This document shows positions 11,013-23,021 of a stretch of 61,995 nucleotides of DNA, one piece after another. How positions within the stretch are numbered: the first letter of the stretch is position 1; every line of letters begins with the position of its first letter. The DNA is from Terfezia claveryi (lineage: Eukaryota > Ascomycota > Pezizomycetes > Pezizales > Pezizaceae). Under the pieces are notes generated by a model. That model was not told the origin of the DNA and made no database searches. It was given only the letters and a program-made list of their open reading frames with translations. The stretch spans positions 1 to 61,995 of the forward strand of contig WHUX01000274.1 of NCBI GenBank assembly GCA_015179025.1, read 5' to 3'. The translations under genes were made by a program, and so were the position numbers.

Positions 11013-12303
11013 CTACGTTGGATCCTCTAGACCAACTAGTATACAATCATATCAGGAGCAGCTCCCCCCTACCTGCTGTTAGGTTCTAGATCTAGAAGAA
11101 CTCCCCTATACCCTCAGATCCAAACAAATTGAATGCCTATCATTGAGAGGTCATCAACATCTTCGAGGCTATGGATGCCATTGGGGCCGAACTCGACAAT
11201 AGTTTGGCCGTGGCTGAATGAAAACTAAGATCCACCAATAAAGAAATTATAGTACTCCAAAACAACCTCAACAATGCTACTATCGCTATAGCCAACGAGT
11301 CAACTATAATCCAGACTCTCAACCACACTATAGCTACTATGTCAGCAACTTTACCCTCTGCACTAACCGCCAAAACCGAAAGTATTCCAACTCCCCCCAA
11401 ATTCAATGGGGATAGGGGTTGCCTCTAAACCTAGAAGAACTTGGTAAACCTCAAACTCAATGGGGACTCAGCTAGATTCCCATGCGAGCAATACCGATTG
11501 GCTTATGTCTTTGCCCTGCTGGAGGGTAAGGTAGTAAATCAAATCCAGCCATATATTCTTAAGACTGGGATTAACTTAGATAGCATCTTGGCACTCTTTG
11601 CAATTCTTGACAGAGCTTTTGGGGACCCCGATGCTGTAGGTATGACTAGCTAAGCCCTTTGAGCCCTGAAACAATATAATTCGGATCTGTCCACATATAT
11701 AGTAGAGTTCTCCAGGCTGGCAGCAAAAGTATTGTAGAACAACCAGTTAAAGCTCAAGCAGTTCCAGGAGGGACTAAATGATAAGCTTCAACAAGCCATG
11801 GTCACCCTCCCAGAGATCAAGAGTCTCAACTAATTAAGTGACTAGGCATCCAGGGTAGAACAATAGATGGCTAAGTTGAGACACCGCCCTACCTTCTGCC
11901 CTGCCACCCGCTCACCTCAGCAACTACAGCAACAGTACTAACAATAGCAACCAACCCCCAAGCCTGCCCAAGTTCCGGCCTCGGCTAACAAACCTATGCA
12001 CCCATCGTTGATTGCAGGAGAGACCACCCCTATAGATCTCTCATCTAGGAGACCTCATCTTACTCAGGAAGAAAGGGACTGCTGCCGCACTAACAGTTCA
12101 TGCATTGCATGCAGAAAGGGGGACCACTTCATTGCGTTATGTCCCCTCTACAAGAACCGCTCCCTGGCTACCCACACCATATCCGAATCACGGATCGAAG
12201 AGGTTGAAGAGTCAGGAAAAGGAGAGTCCCTTGCCTAGTTACTGACACTAGTAAGGGACCTGCTCCAGATCATTTATCTTTGTCTGTATTTTTTTTGCCT
12301 ACA
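11013..12303 (+). pseudogene. gag of X copy 2, truncated
   Basis: Gag of a plus-strand X element. Readable parts include the capsid segment at 11441-11653 (FPCEQYRLAYVFALLEGKVV) matching X copy 3 at 29503-29859, and the C-terminal part at 11996-12238 with a knuckle CIACRKGDHFIALC and the SRIEEVEESGK tail. Several stops and frameshifts occur in between. After the gag end, about 60 bp of the gag-pol junction remain before the 5' LTR of the Y element cuts the copy at 12303. Protease and pol are missing on this side. Confidence 0.8.
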
Positions 12304-12941
12304 TGTAAGGAAGTAGCTTACTCATACCCTATGACTAACCCTCTCCCTCACAAATGTATTTCTTATGTATTTTCTTACTCAGCAAGCATCTCAAAACACA
12401 CAACATTCTGTATGCTATCTGCCTTACTAATATTTCACATGCTTTCACATGTTATCATATGCTTTCACATGCCTTTACATGCTTTCACATGTATAAGTTA
12501 AAGTTAAGATTTAACCTATTTTGTACTAGATAGTATTTGGAAGTACTATCTAGAGGATTAGATAATGCTGATCTTAATCATATGTAAGAGTCAGATGATG
12601 GTGCACTGCCTCAGCACTGCCTCAGCACTACCCCGTTGGAAACATATATAGTCCCCTGAATTTTCCTTCAGTTGGACAGATAGTTAGAACTTAGAATATA
12701 GTTAGAGTACAATCAATATAGAAGTTCTACTGGTTAATCTTCTAAGTGCCTTTGGCACTTCTATACTACTTTACCTATTACAGTAATCTCATGCTACTGG
12801 TAATAACTTTAATAGTGAGAATAAACAATACACTATTAGTAATCTACTTTGTAGTATACATTACTAGCCTGAGATTATCTGATTAGATAATATCCTTATC
12901 ATATCTAATCTGATCTTTCAGTCCCCTAACAACACTTTACA
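12304..12941 (+). repeat. 5' LTR of Y copy 1
   Basis: Runs from TGTAAGGAAGTAGC to CAACACTTTACA. It matches 21334-21971 over its full length with scattered, mostly transition differences. It contains short CATG-ctttca-CATG repeats (about 12428-12492) and a hairpin of CTAGATAGTA and TACTATCTAG arms near 12525-12555. A further copy in reverse lies at 34217-34855. Confidence 0.9.
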
Positions 12942-13400
12942 TTTTTTTAACCTAAGAACTTGATTCTTACCTAACTAGGAAGGCCTGATCAACCTTACCT
13001 AATCAACAAAGTTTCTACTAACAAGAGTAGAAACTAAAGCCAGTATAAGCCTATAGCATTAAGCATAGTAGCACCAAAGTCTGACAGTCAGCAGTAAGAC
13101 TATCCTCCAAATAGCAACAGTAAGACTATTCAACAAATAGCAATCAACAAAGCCTACAAGTAGTAGCAAGTAATAAAACTGGCAAAGAAAGCAACTGGGG
13201 CAAATTGGGTAATAAGAACAAATAAATTGAAAAAGAACAGCAACAAAATTGCTGCCAATTTATTTTTTACTAAACAGCTATTATATCAAATAGCTCACAA
13301 ACACTTCAAGAAGAAAAAAGTAAAGAAAAGGCCAGAAAGTCAGTTAAGGAAACAGAGAAGGTAAAAACCTTAATTGAACAAGAGGAGGTCGAAAAAGAAA
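12942..13400 (+). other. 5' leader of Y copy 1
   Basis: Starts with a T run and AACCTAAGAACTTG. No TGG-type primer-binding site is evident, so priming may use an internal tRNA segment or self-priming; this cannot be decided here. A hairpin with GTTTCTAC and GTAGAAAC arms lies near 13010-13033. The region is about 170 bp longer than the equivalent in Y copy 2. No sense ORF is present. Confidence 0.5.
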
Positions 13401-13883
13401 CTACCTCAACTGGTAACTCTGAGACCTGGAAACTGCCTCAGAAGTCCAATAAGGGTGAGGATTATAGGAACTAGTCCTATCAACATCCAAACTCCAGAGA
13501 GTATCCCAGCTCCACTCTCTACCTAGCCTAAAGAAAAATTGGGAATTCTTCTAGTAAGCAGAACAAGGAAAGTTTCTGTACCTCTCCCTCCAAAAAGAAC
13601 ACAAGTACCTAGCAGTCCAACCCCTATCCTTCCACTCTACTTTCTTCCCAGCATTTAAAGGAAACCATGCTCCTACAACAATCTCATCAACAAAAGTAAT
13701 CCTTTTTCCCTTCAACCTCCTCTCTCCCTTACCATAATCAACTTTGGTATCAGAAGCAATAGAAAGAGGATAAGAAGGAAATTGATAAGAAGTAGATCCT
13801 TCCTCATAAGGATCCACTTTAAAGAAAGCAGGAATAGAAGAAACAGAGTCCAAAGAATCAGTGGTATAATATCTAATAGACAT
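13401..13883 (-). pseudogene. antisense ORF of family Y, copy 1 (one stop)
   Basis: A 160-codon reading frame on the strand opposite to gag-pol, from an ATG at 13883-13881 to a TAG at 13403-13401. It is open except for one TAG at 13553-13551, where the second copy (33445-33927) has TGG, so the break looks like a G-to-A mutation. The product is Arg/Trp/Tyr-rich with no signal peptide or membrane segment. It includes KKVEWKDRGWTARYLCSFW, and WDTLWSLD and YWTSEAVSR near the end. I recognise no family. Its ATG overlaps the gag ATG head to head in one CATG. Length is identical in both copies, with about as many silent as replacement differences. Function is unknown, and it could be an accessory or regulatory protein. 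Confidence 0.6.
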
Positions 13884-15760
13884 GAAGACTCCTAAACAAA
13901 AAAGTACAAGTATAATGGAAGGAGGAGCTAGAGCTAGAAAGGCAGGAGAAAGGCAATGACAAGTGAGGAGCTAGAAGCACTCAAGACCAAGTTAGTTAAT
14001 ACCCCTAAGAAAAAGATCCCAGTTGGAAAGGATATTCCAGATAAGGATATGGAAACAAGGGAAATAGTGCTTGAACCAAATTCAGTCTTGCCTGAAATAA
14101 AATTAAACACCTCCTGCAATAAAAGCCTTTTGGGATAAAAATAAACCTTATGGGTATAAAGGCTAACACAGGTATTTATATACCTAACAATAAACAACAT
14201 GTTATTAAGAAGGAAAAAGGAACTATTAGCTGAAGTAGCAGAAAAGTTCATGATTTTCTAACAGAAAGACCAATTTAATAAGTCATATCAAATGGATCTG
14301 CAACTCTCATCTACTTCAAAAGCAGTATGGCCTTACCCAACCTATAACCCATGTAAAAAGTTCCATGGCTAGTATTAAACTGGCCTTTCCTGATACTGTA
14401 CATGCTTATGAGTAACCTGTATGATCTGGAAACTCCAGAAATAGTGCCTTCAATAACAGAACCTATGGAAACTCATAAAGAGATAGGAAGGAAACTGTTT
14501 AGAGCTGGAGGCAAGGGTAAGGGGAAAAGTATGCAGTATGAAGAAGAAGATAATAGAGATTATGAAACAGATATAGAAGAAATATCTGAAAAAGACATGC
14601 CACTACCACCCAAAGATAAGAAAAAGCCAACACATATCAAAAAGAGTAAGACTCCTGACAGGAAGTCTAAAAGGAGCACTAGTAGTATAGCTGGAGGTGG
14701 TAGTGAGGATCCAGGATCTGGATCTGAGGGTGATGAGTCTGATAATGGCTCTGATAATGACAGAAAGAAAAGGTCAACTAGTGAACCTAGCCCTCACCAC
14801 TTGGAATAGTCTAAAAAGACTAGTCAAAAGATACCCTCACAACAAATTAGCAAATCTCTAGTTAAAAAGGCAAACAAACTTGCAAAAATTCCCAATCCCC
14901 CAATATTGATGGAGTATCAAAGAAATGGAGGGATCAAACTACCTTTAACAATTATATGCAACAGTTGTAGAAGTGGATAGAGTATTAAGAGATGGATATA
15001 GCAAGTTGGGAAAGTCTGGATAGAGCAAGTTTTATGTTTGAGAAAGTGCTCAGACTTGGTATAACCAGTATTGCTCTGAGAAAGCTGATGTTGAGGACAG
15101 GAATTTCTATAATTTATGTTAAAACTGAGAGGTAAACTCATCTCTACTGTAGCACCTAAAGTCCTATGGAAACAATATCTGTCACACCATCAGAGGCTAG
15201 ATATTTCTATCATGCAGTATGCATAGAACCTAGAAGAGTTCAAAATTAAGTGCAAGGATCTAAATGGAAAGGATATGATAAGTGATCATGTACTAAAAAT
15301 GAAGCTAGTAGATGGACTAGTACCCCTGCTTAGGGCTAAAGTCAAAGGACTGATATCATATGAGTTAACCTTTGAAGAAATATTGAACAAAATTGCAATC
15401 CAGAGGATATGCTAAAACAAGAGACCAAATCCTTGCAATAGCACAAAAGAAGGCTGATAAGCAATAGGGCCTAGTAAACCTATGGAATGGACTAAGTCTG
15501 AATTTAAATTCCTGATAAGGTGGCCAGGAATACAGCTAAAGTTGCTGGCAAGAAGGGTAGATTAGGAGGACTCATAGCAACTTCCCTAATGCTAGAAATG
15601 ATAAAACTAAATATACACCTTATGCTGAGCAGAAGAAGAAAAGGGAAGAAGCTACAAGGACAGGGTCCTGTTATCACTGTAGAAAGACAGGCTACAGTGC
15701 TAGAGACTGCCCTAATAGGAAGGTATCTTAGCTTACCAATATATGGGATCTAGACAGAGC
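13882..15760 (+). pseudogene. gag, family Y copy 1
   Basis: Start at the ATG at 13882, reading MKTPKQKSTS like the less damaged copy 2 start at 33446. A frameshift follows within about 25 codons and the frame resumes at 13956 (MTSEELEALKTKLVNTPKKK). Further pieces: the LYDLETPEIVPSITEP segment and a long Lys/Glu/Ser-rich acidic-basic region at 14402-14806, a capsid-like part at about 14900-15480, and a basic C-terminal region where a CCHC knuckle (seen intact in copy 2) is frameshifted near 15660-15720. The product would package element RNA. Confidence 0.75.
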
Positions 15761-15829
15761 CGAAGATTCTCTCCTTACCAGCCTTTTAGGACCAGTACTA
15801 CATGGCCCCTATAGAAGGTGAAAACAGCT

Positions 15830-16400
15830 TATCAGGAGATTGATGTTAAACAATAAGAGTCAGCTCCACTCCAAGTTATGAGGAACCCTAATGATACAAG
15901 GAAGTTCTTAGTGCTAGAAAGCCATAGAACTTCTAATGCAGCTGAAATTAAAATTAATAGACATATTGCTTATATACTATTTGATCATATACATCAGGTG
16001 GAGACCTGATATCAGCAAATTATTGTCAGCTGTTTAACATACCTGAAACAGATCAGCAAGAAACTTCTGGAAACTGCAATAAAGGTAGCAGATCTCAAAT
16101 GACAAATACAGCAATAGTCATAGTAAATCTACAAGGATATCAAGAAACTAGGATATTCTATATAGCCAACTTGAAGGACTAGGATGTTATATTTGGTGAA
16201 CCTGCACTGAGGGATTATAAAGCAATTATGAATATCAAAATAATGCAATCACTATACAACCAAGGCAGGACAAGGATTGACATCATTATGCTTAAAACCA
16301 AGGATACACTTGAAGAGTCACTACTGCAGCTATGAATATAGGCAGGACAGAAGAAGACTGGGATGATAATGAAGACCCACATGCTATATTGACTGAAGTT
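15830..16400 (+). pseudogene. protease-like region, family Y copy 1
   Basis: Frame-broken counterpart of the copy 2 segment at 31436-31167. It includes RKFLVLESHRTSNAAEIKIN at about 15900-15960, the D-containing active-site position near 15980 and the DLIS-type motif near 16010. As in copy 2, a canonical D-[ST]-G cannot be read. It joins to the RT through an acidic linker. Confidence 0.55.
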
Positions 16401-16559
16401 GGAGGTAGATTGCTATACCACCCAAAACCAACTCCAGCAATACCTTGGATACAGCATGATCTATAGAAGACTTAGAGGAAGACCAGGAATGGTCACAAGA
16501 GTGGTTTGACTCATCAGACTGGTCAGAGCTAGAAGATGATAGAAGCTTCCAGTTATTAC

Positions 16560-17950
16560 AAATGCAGTTAATCTGGAAGAAGTGGAGTTTAATATATTTG
16601 AAGAATTCCTTGAACTATTCCCAGAAGAGAAACCAACTGCATTACCACCAATCAGAGAACCTTATGACATCATGCAACATAAGATCATAGTTCCTGATGG
16701 TGCAACTTGGGAACCTGCATACTACACAAATTATATAAGGTTCTTGATCAAGTGACAGAGAAAATGAGGACTGAGCTAGAATCTGGAAGAATAGTACCAT
16801 CCAGCTCACTGAATAGTATCCTCATGTTTACACAGCCTAAAAGGGATTTAGACAAGAATGGCAAGCAACAGGCCAGATTCTTGCTACACTGTGTACCCAG
16901 AAATAAGCTAGTGCAAAAGGATAAAACACCATACCAAATATCAAACAATATTAGACTAGGTAGCTAGCAAGGAATATATTTCAGCAGCTGATCTGGCAGA
17001 TGGATATCACAATATTAGGCATGCACATGAATCAGTAAAATATAGTACCTTTATAAATCATCTAGAGAAATTTGACTCACTAGTTATCAGCAAGGAATTG
17101 CAATGCACCTGCAACTATGATGAGGGCTATGAATTAGTTACTAGAGATTATATTGGAAAAACAGTCATGGTTTATTTAGATGACATTCTGATTGGAACAG
17201 ATACCCTGGAAAAATAAGGAAGTGTTGAGAGGGATCTATAGATATTGGCCAGGGAAAAGTTTTTCTTCAACAAAAAAAATGCTAGATCCTTGCTCCAAGG
17301 CTGAAAGTACTGGAATTTATTGTCACCAAGCAAGGGTTAGAAATGAATCCAGAAAAAATCAACTCAATAGCAAATTAGTCCTATCCCTGACTCAAAGAAG
17401 AAATTACAGAAATTTCTAGGGATAGTTAATTATTGAGAAGGTTTTGTCTAGAATTGGGAGCTGTAGCCAAATCACTATTAGAATTGCAAGGGTCAACAAA
17501 GAAGCACATGTGGACTCCTTTACATAATGAGTCATTTGTGAGAGTTAAAGAGCTAATAATGAGCAATAAGGTACTCAAGCCAATTAATATGACTCAGGCC
17601 TTCCAATCTATTTATTACAGATACTAGTAATACAGGATCTCAGGATGGATTGGCCAAATGGAGAATGGTTTATCAGGCCAGCAGAATTTCACTCTAGGAA
17701 ATTAAATAATGGACAAATGAATTATACAACAACTGATAAGGAATTATTAGCAATTGTTGACTCACTGAGGTATTTAGGCCTAACTACAGGGTCACAAAGT
17801 GATCATCCAAACTGATCACAAACCCTTAGTCACATTTATGGATAGTATCCCTAAAAGTCAGATGAAAGAAGGTGGCAAGAGACTATGAGTCAGTTTGACC
17901 TAACTCTAGAATACATTCAGGCAAGGACAACCACATAGTAGATGTACTAT
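16560..17950 (+). pseudogene. pol: reverse transcriptase-RNase H, family Y copy 1
   Basis: RT begins near 16600 with the PTALPPIREPYDI segment, then the fingers region with RFLLHCVPRNKLVQKD at about 16870-16920. The catalytic YLDD is in VMVYLDDILIG at about 17166-17198. The thumb has the KKLQKFLGIVNY region near 17400-17430. RNase H follows, with TDKELLAIVDSL at about 17730-17770 and TDHKPLVTF at about 17811-17840. Stops and frameshifts occur throughout. The domain order and motifs are those of Ty3/gypsy pol. Confidence 0.8.
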
Positions 17951-19480
17951 CTAGAGGAGTATATAGTCCCTCTAATTCCCCTCTACTGGACAGTCTTCTC
18001 ACTACATAACTGCCTTACTACAACATCCAGTAGTAACCAACCACCTTTCTGTTCCCAAACAAACTTTCAAGAAAACCCTCCCCACATTCTCCATACCAAC
18101 CATGCCTTCCAAACTAGCTCAGGATCAGAGGAGCTACTGGGAGACCAGTGTCTCTACCAATCCTTGTAGAGATTCTCCCAATACCATCCAAAGGAGAAGA
18201 GACTCCCTCCTCTCCAGATCACCACTACCAACCTCCCACAAAGCCTGTGCAGGAGGTTGATGGTACCAGGCCTATCTGGCATGACAGAGAAGGCCTAAAT
18301 GCAGTCTTTGAGGCTGAAAGGTACAAAGCCACAGTTGAGGATGACCCTGAACCTGATGAATCTAACACTCCATAAAGAAATTTCAGGCTCAGACAGCTCC
18401 AGTAGGAGCCAGCAGCAGTCCAAACTGCTGCCACACCACCAGGCCCAGGCCCAACAGCAACAATAAGAGGATGAAGAGAGAGGAAGGTCAGTTATAAGAA
18501 AACCCAAGTTTGAAGTAGTAATTAACAAAAGACCTAGTACATCCTCTCCCTCCACTCTTGCTGCCCCTGAGGTAGAGGACCCATAGGAATGGACCCTTGT
18601 GGATAAGTCCTCTGACTCAGATGAACCTGAGGAATGGAAAGAGCCAGGGAACCCATGACTACAGAATAGATGGAATAGTCCTTGAGAAGGGCTGACAGGG
18701 GTTCTGTGGTTGTGGGAAACCTTCAGGAGTGGAACCCCACTCTTGAAGGTACCTTGAAGAGAAGGGCAGCCTCACCTAAGTACAAGGATGAGGCAGACAA
18801 CAAGAAGGTGCACTTCCAGCCTCCTCCTCCTCTAGGAGCCTCACCTGCATTCTCTGTCAGCACCCTTCCTGACAATCCCTTGAGGATCCAATCCTCCATC
18901 TTCCTCCAAAAAACTCACCAATAGTTTTGTTCCCAATGTGGTAAAAATGGCCACACACATCCCAATGCAACAACAAAGATCCTGGTATTAATCTTTGTGA
19001 CAAATGTGGGCATTTGGATACTTTAAGGAGGATTGCTCTAGAGGTATCAAATTTCCTCCTCCCAGATGCACTAATTGTATAGAAACTACTACCTAGCAAC
19101 AAATGCCCCCTTGACAACAAACTCTATCACTACCAACAGAAACTATCAGAAAATGTAGCATATGCAACTAAGATGGTCACTGGTCTCATCTATGCCCAGA
19201 CTCCCAAAAGTCACTACATAAGAGGAAAAGTCATACCAAGATGCAAGTATTGTCTTAGTTACCATAACCTGAACAAAAACTTTGTCAGCTCTATAATATA
19301 GGAAAAATAATCTGAAGGCCCTCAATAAGCCTTCCATAATAGTGATACCTAAAAAAGTCATAGGAGTCCAGGATAATGATAAAAAGAGCATGGAACTAGA
19401 TTTGGTAATTGCTAGTGGATAGTAGATCATGAGTTGGAATGGTATTATAGAGAAGAGTTGGAAAAAGATACAGTGTTTGG
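17951..19480 (+). pseudogene. family Y linker between RNase H and integrase, with CCHC zinc knuckles
   Basis: About 1.5 kb that most Ty3/gypsy elements lack at this position. Open pieces at 18148-18375 and 18682-18924 are Pro/Ser/Glu-rich and probably disordered. An ATG at 18101 could begin a separate protein. At 18926-18981 a canonical CCHC pattern (C-x2-C-x4-H-x4-C) reads CSQCGKNGHTHP plus a Cys reached by a one-base shift. A second knuckle follows at about 18993-19037 (CDKCGHL...FKEDC) with its His spoiled, then a CTNC pair near 19067. The nucleic-acid-binding role is inferred from the knuckles. Whether it is part of pol or a separate gag-like protein cannot be decided. Confidence 0.6.
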
Positions 19481-20900
19481 ACCACTGTACTTAAGGATAA
19501 AAGAGGAGAACAGGTACCTACAGCAAAGGTACAGGATGGGTTTATGTACCTGCTGAAGAATTTTGCTTGGAAATAGTCATCCTAAAGGACTATAAGTTAA
19601 AGGTAACTTGCCTCTAAAACCCTTATCCAATAAGCACATGCACTACTGGACATGGAGGCCTTGTAAAAACAGTACATGAGCTTACCAATAAGTACATCTT
19701 CCAGGATTTTTATAAGCAGGTTGAAGAATTTGTGAGGAGTTGTGAAACCTGCCAAATCACTAAAGGATCTACACAGAAACCCCTGGATTCCTTACTCCTC
19801 TTAATGTACCTCTAGGCCATGGGTAGCATGGCTATGGATTTTCTTAGTATGGAACCTGTTATGATTTCATGTACTGAATTTACTCTTGTTACAGAACTCC
19901 TGTTGATGATAAGCCTCATATGTGACATTTCATAAGTTATTAGTCATGACTGACAGGCATTCTGATTTTACATTTTTACTACCTGTTGTAGATAATGTTG
20001 ACACATTAGGAGTTATTGATATCTTTGAAAGATTCATTAAGCCTAATGTGGGATTTCCTTATGAAATTGTTTCTGACCAAGACCCCTTGTTTATGTCTAC
20101 TACATTTCAAGATTAGATGCAGAAAAATGGAATTTTGCATAAAGCATCTTCCACATATCACTCCAGACTGATGGATAAGTGAAAGAAAGAATAGGACAAT
20201 TATTCCTATGTTTGCAGCTAAGAAGCTAGAACAAGGGATGAATTGGGTACAAGCCACACCTTCTGTTCAAACAGAGGTGAATGCAAGAGTTAGTGCTACA
20301 AGAGGACATCCCCTTTCTTTACCAAGCTAGGATACCAGCCTAATTTGTCTGCACCTATCCTACCTCACCCTATACCTATCTATTCAAACCCTACAACCAG
20401 ATTTTACCAGGTTGCTGAAAACCTTACTAAAGCAAAAAAGGACCAAATTAGCAAGCCAACAAATACAGAAGAGCCTCCCTGATTACCAAGTCAATGATCA
20501 GGTGATGCTATCAACAAAAAACCTACCAGCAAGGTACCACTCCTCCAAACTATCCCTAAATGGATAGGCCCCTTCACCATTACCAAATATTCACCATGGA
20601 GTCAAAATGCTAAACTTGACTTCACTGACTTCCCTGACCTCAATAATATCAACAATTCCTTCCACACCTCACTTCTGAAACCCTTCTTCCCTAATCTAAT
20701 ACAACTGTTCCCTTCCAGGACTCTGGAACAACCAGGACCAGTTAAGGAAGATAGGTATGAGGTAGAAAGAGTGTTGGAATTCAGGTCACAACCTGGAACA
20801 GGGAAGTGCAGTACAAGTGAAATGGAAGGGATGGCCTTATAAGTATGATGAGTGGGTGTATGCTGATGGTATTGATGAGTCATTGAAAAAACAATTCTAG
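19481..20900 (+). pseudogene. integrase with C-terminal chromodomain, family Y copy 1
   Basis: Integrase inserts element DNA into the genome. The N-terminal HHCC zinc domain is recognisable at about 19640-19760 (HGGLVKTVHELTNKY, then CETCQITKGS). The core follows: the first Asp near 19840 (MDFLSMEP), MTDRHSDFTFLLP at 19946-19985, the second Asp in SDQDPLF near 20070-20090, and QTDG just before the Glu region near 20170. The C-terminal part holds a GPF-like segment near 20560. A chromodomain lies at about 20755-20885 (VQVKWKGWPYKYDEWVYADG), which keeps the aromatic residues used to bind methylated histone tails. Many stops. Confidence 0.8.
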
Positions 20901-21333
20901 TTGACTGGTAGTAAGAAGCAACTTACAAAAAGAGAAAGGTTGGTGAGAATAAGCTTGGCAAGAATAAGACAAGGAAAGAACTTGGAAATGATTAATAATG
21001 AAAGAAGAAAGTCCTTGCCCCCTTATTTCATCTAATGCAGTCAAGATTGACAAAGGCAAAGGAAAAGAGGTGGACTTACCCCAATTAATGCTTAATATTT
21101 CTTTAAGGAAAGACAACCACAAAGGGTAATTAGTCAGTATTTTGATAACATTCCTGTTGTTAAGGATTTCAAGCAGGAGTATGATAATGTAAGGTATGAT
21201 ATAGGAGCAAGTGGGAGTAGTTCCTACAAGGATAGGAACAATAGGTATTATGGATTGAATGTTACTACTAATGTACATAAATTCAGGCCCTGTTTATTTC
21301 CTAGGATGAAGTTTTTATCTAAATAGGGAGGCA
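20901..21333 (+). other. 3' tail of Y copy 1 with polypurine tract
   Basis: Downstream of the chromodomain the reading remains protein-like and basic (LTGSKKQLTKRERL), then a Tyr/Asn/Arg-rich stretch up to about 21290. The pol product may therefore have an extended C-terminal tail. The polypurine tract for plus-strand priming is AAATAGGGAGGCA at 21321-21333, directly before the LTR. Confidence 0.55.
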
Positions 21334-21971
21334 TGTAAGAAGTGGCTTACTCATACTCTATGACTAACCCTCTCCCTCACAAATATATTTCTTATGTATT
21401 TTCTTACTTAGCAAGCATTTAAAATATACAACATTCTATGTGCTATCTACCTTGCAAATATTTCATATGCTTTCACATGTTATTATATACTTTCATATGC
21501 TTTCACCAACTTTCACATGTATAAGTCAAAGTTAAGACTTAACCTATTTTGTACTAGATAGTATTTGGAAGTACTATCTAGAAGGTCAGATGATATTGAT
21601 CTCAATCACATGTAAGGGTCAGATGATGGTGCCACTGCCTCAGCACTGCTCTAGCACTGCCCAGTTGGAAACACATATAGTCCCCTGAATTTCCCTTCAG
21701 TTGGACAGACAGTTAGAACTCAGAACATAGTTAGAGTATAATCAATATAGAAGTTCCACTGGTTAATCTTCTAAGTGCCTTTGGCACTCCTATACTACTT
21801 TACCTATTACAGTAATCTTATGCTACTGGTAATAACTTTAATAGTGAGAATAAACAATACACTATTAGTAATCTACTTTGTAGTATACATTACTAGCTTG
21901 AAATTATCTAATTAGATTAGATCCTTATTTAATCTAATCTGATTGTCAAGTCCCCCTAATAACACTTTACA
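21334..21971 (+). repeat. 3' LTR of Y copy 1
   Basis: Runs from TGTAAGAAGTGGC to TAACACTTTACA, 638 bp, the same length as the 5' LTR at 12304-12941. The base that follows is the middle of a minus-strand Y pol (copy 2), so the LTR edge is a sharp junction. Confidence 0.9.
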
Positions 21972-23021
21972 CTATCCCTAGAAATTTCTGTAATTTCTTC
22001 TTTGAGTTAGAGATAGGGTAATTTGCTATTGAGTTGATTTTTTCTTGATCCATTTCTAACCTTTGCTTGGTGACAATGAATCCTAGTACTTTCAGTCTTG
22101 GAGCAAGGATCTGGCATTTCTTTTTGTTGAAGAAAAACTTTTCCCTGGCCAATATCCTACAGATCTCTCTTAACACTTCCTTATATTCTTCTAGGGTATC
22201 TGTTCTAATCAGAATGTCATCTAAATAAACCATGACTGTTTTTCCAATATAATCCCTCAGTAACCAATTTATAGCCCTCATTATAGTTGCAGGTGCATTG
22301 CAATCCCTTGCTACATGACTAGTAAGTCAAATTTCTCTAGATGATATGTAAAGATGCTATGTTTTACTAATTCATATACATGCCTAATATTGTGATATCC
22401 ATCTGCCAGATCAGCTGCTGAAATATATTCTTGCTAGCTATCTAGTCCAATATTGCTTTGATATTTGGCATAGGTATTTTATCCTTTTGCACTAGCTTGT
22501 TTCTGGGTATACAGTATAGCAAGAATCTGGCCTGTTGCTTGCTATTCTTGTCTAAATCCCTTTTAGGCTGTGTAAACATGAGGATACTATTCAGTGAGCT
22601 AGATGATACTATTCTTCCAGATTCTAGCTCAGTCCTCATTTTCTTTGTTACTTGATCCAAGAACCTTGTATAATTTGTATAGTATGCAGGTTCCAAGTTA
22701 CATCATCAGGAACTATAATCTTATGTTGTATGATGTCATAAGGTTCTCTGATTGGTGGTAATGCAGTTGGTTTCTCCTCTAGGAATATTCAGGGAATTCT
22801 TCAAATATATTAAACTCTACTTCTTCAGATTAACTGCATTTTAATAACAAGAGAGCTTCCATCATCTTCTAGCTCTAATCAGTCTGATGAGTCAAACCAC
22901 TCTTGTGACCATACTTGTCTTCCTCTAGGTCTTCTGACAGATCATGCTGTATCCAGTATTGCTGGAGTTGGTTTTGGGTGGTATAGCAATCTACCTCCAA
23001 CTTCAGTCAATATAGCATATG
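21972..23021 (-). pseudogene. pol RT fragment of Y copy 2 (left of the X insertion)
   Basis: Minus-strand RT piece equivalent to 16385-17425 of Y copy 1. It contains VMVYLDDILIRTDTL (about 22200-22245), the thumb segment ending KKLQKFLGIV at the junction, and the fingers region at 22442-22696. It is cut on the left by the Y copy 1 LTR. On the right it is interrupted by the X element, after which the same reading continues at 30929. RNase H, integrase and the 3' LTR of this copy are absent. Confidence 0.85.

Larger units (their letters stand above)
12304..21971 (+). mobile_element. complete Ty3/gypsy chromovirus-like element, family Y copy 1
   Basis: A 9.67 kb element with two LTRs of identical length (638 bp), a 940-bp leader carrying an antisense ORF, gag, protease, RT-RNase H, an unusual zinc-knuckle linker, integrase, chromodomain and a polypurine tract (AAATAGGGAGGCA) just before the 3' LTR. 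All frames are damaged. The 5-bp flanks (CTACA left, CTATC right) do not form a clear target duplication. The two flanks also belong to different elements: X gag on the left, Y copy 2 pol on the right. Confidence 0.9.
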
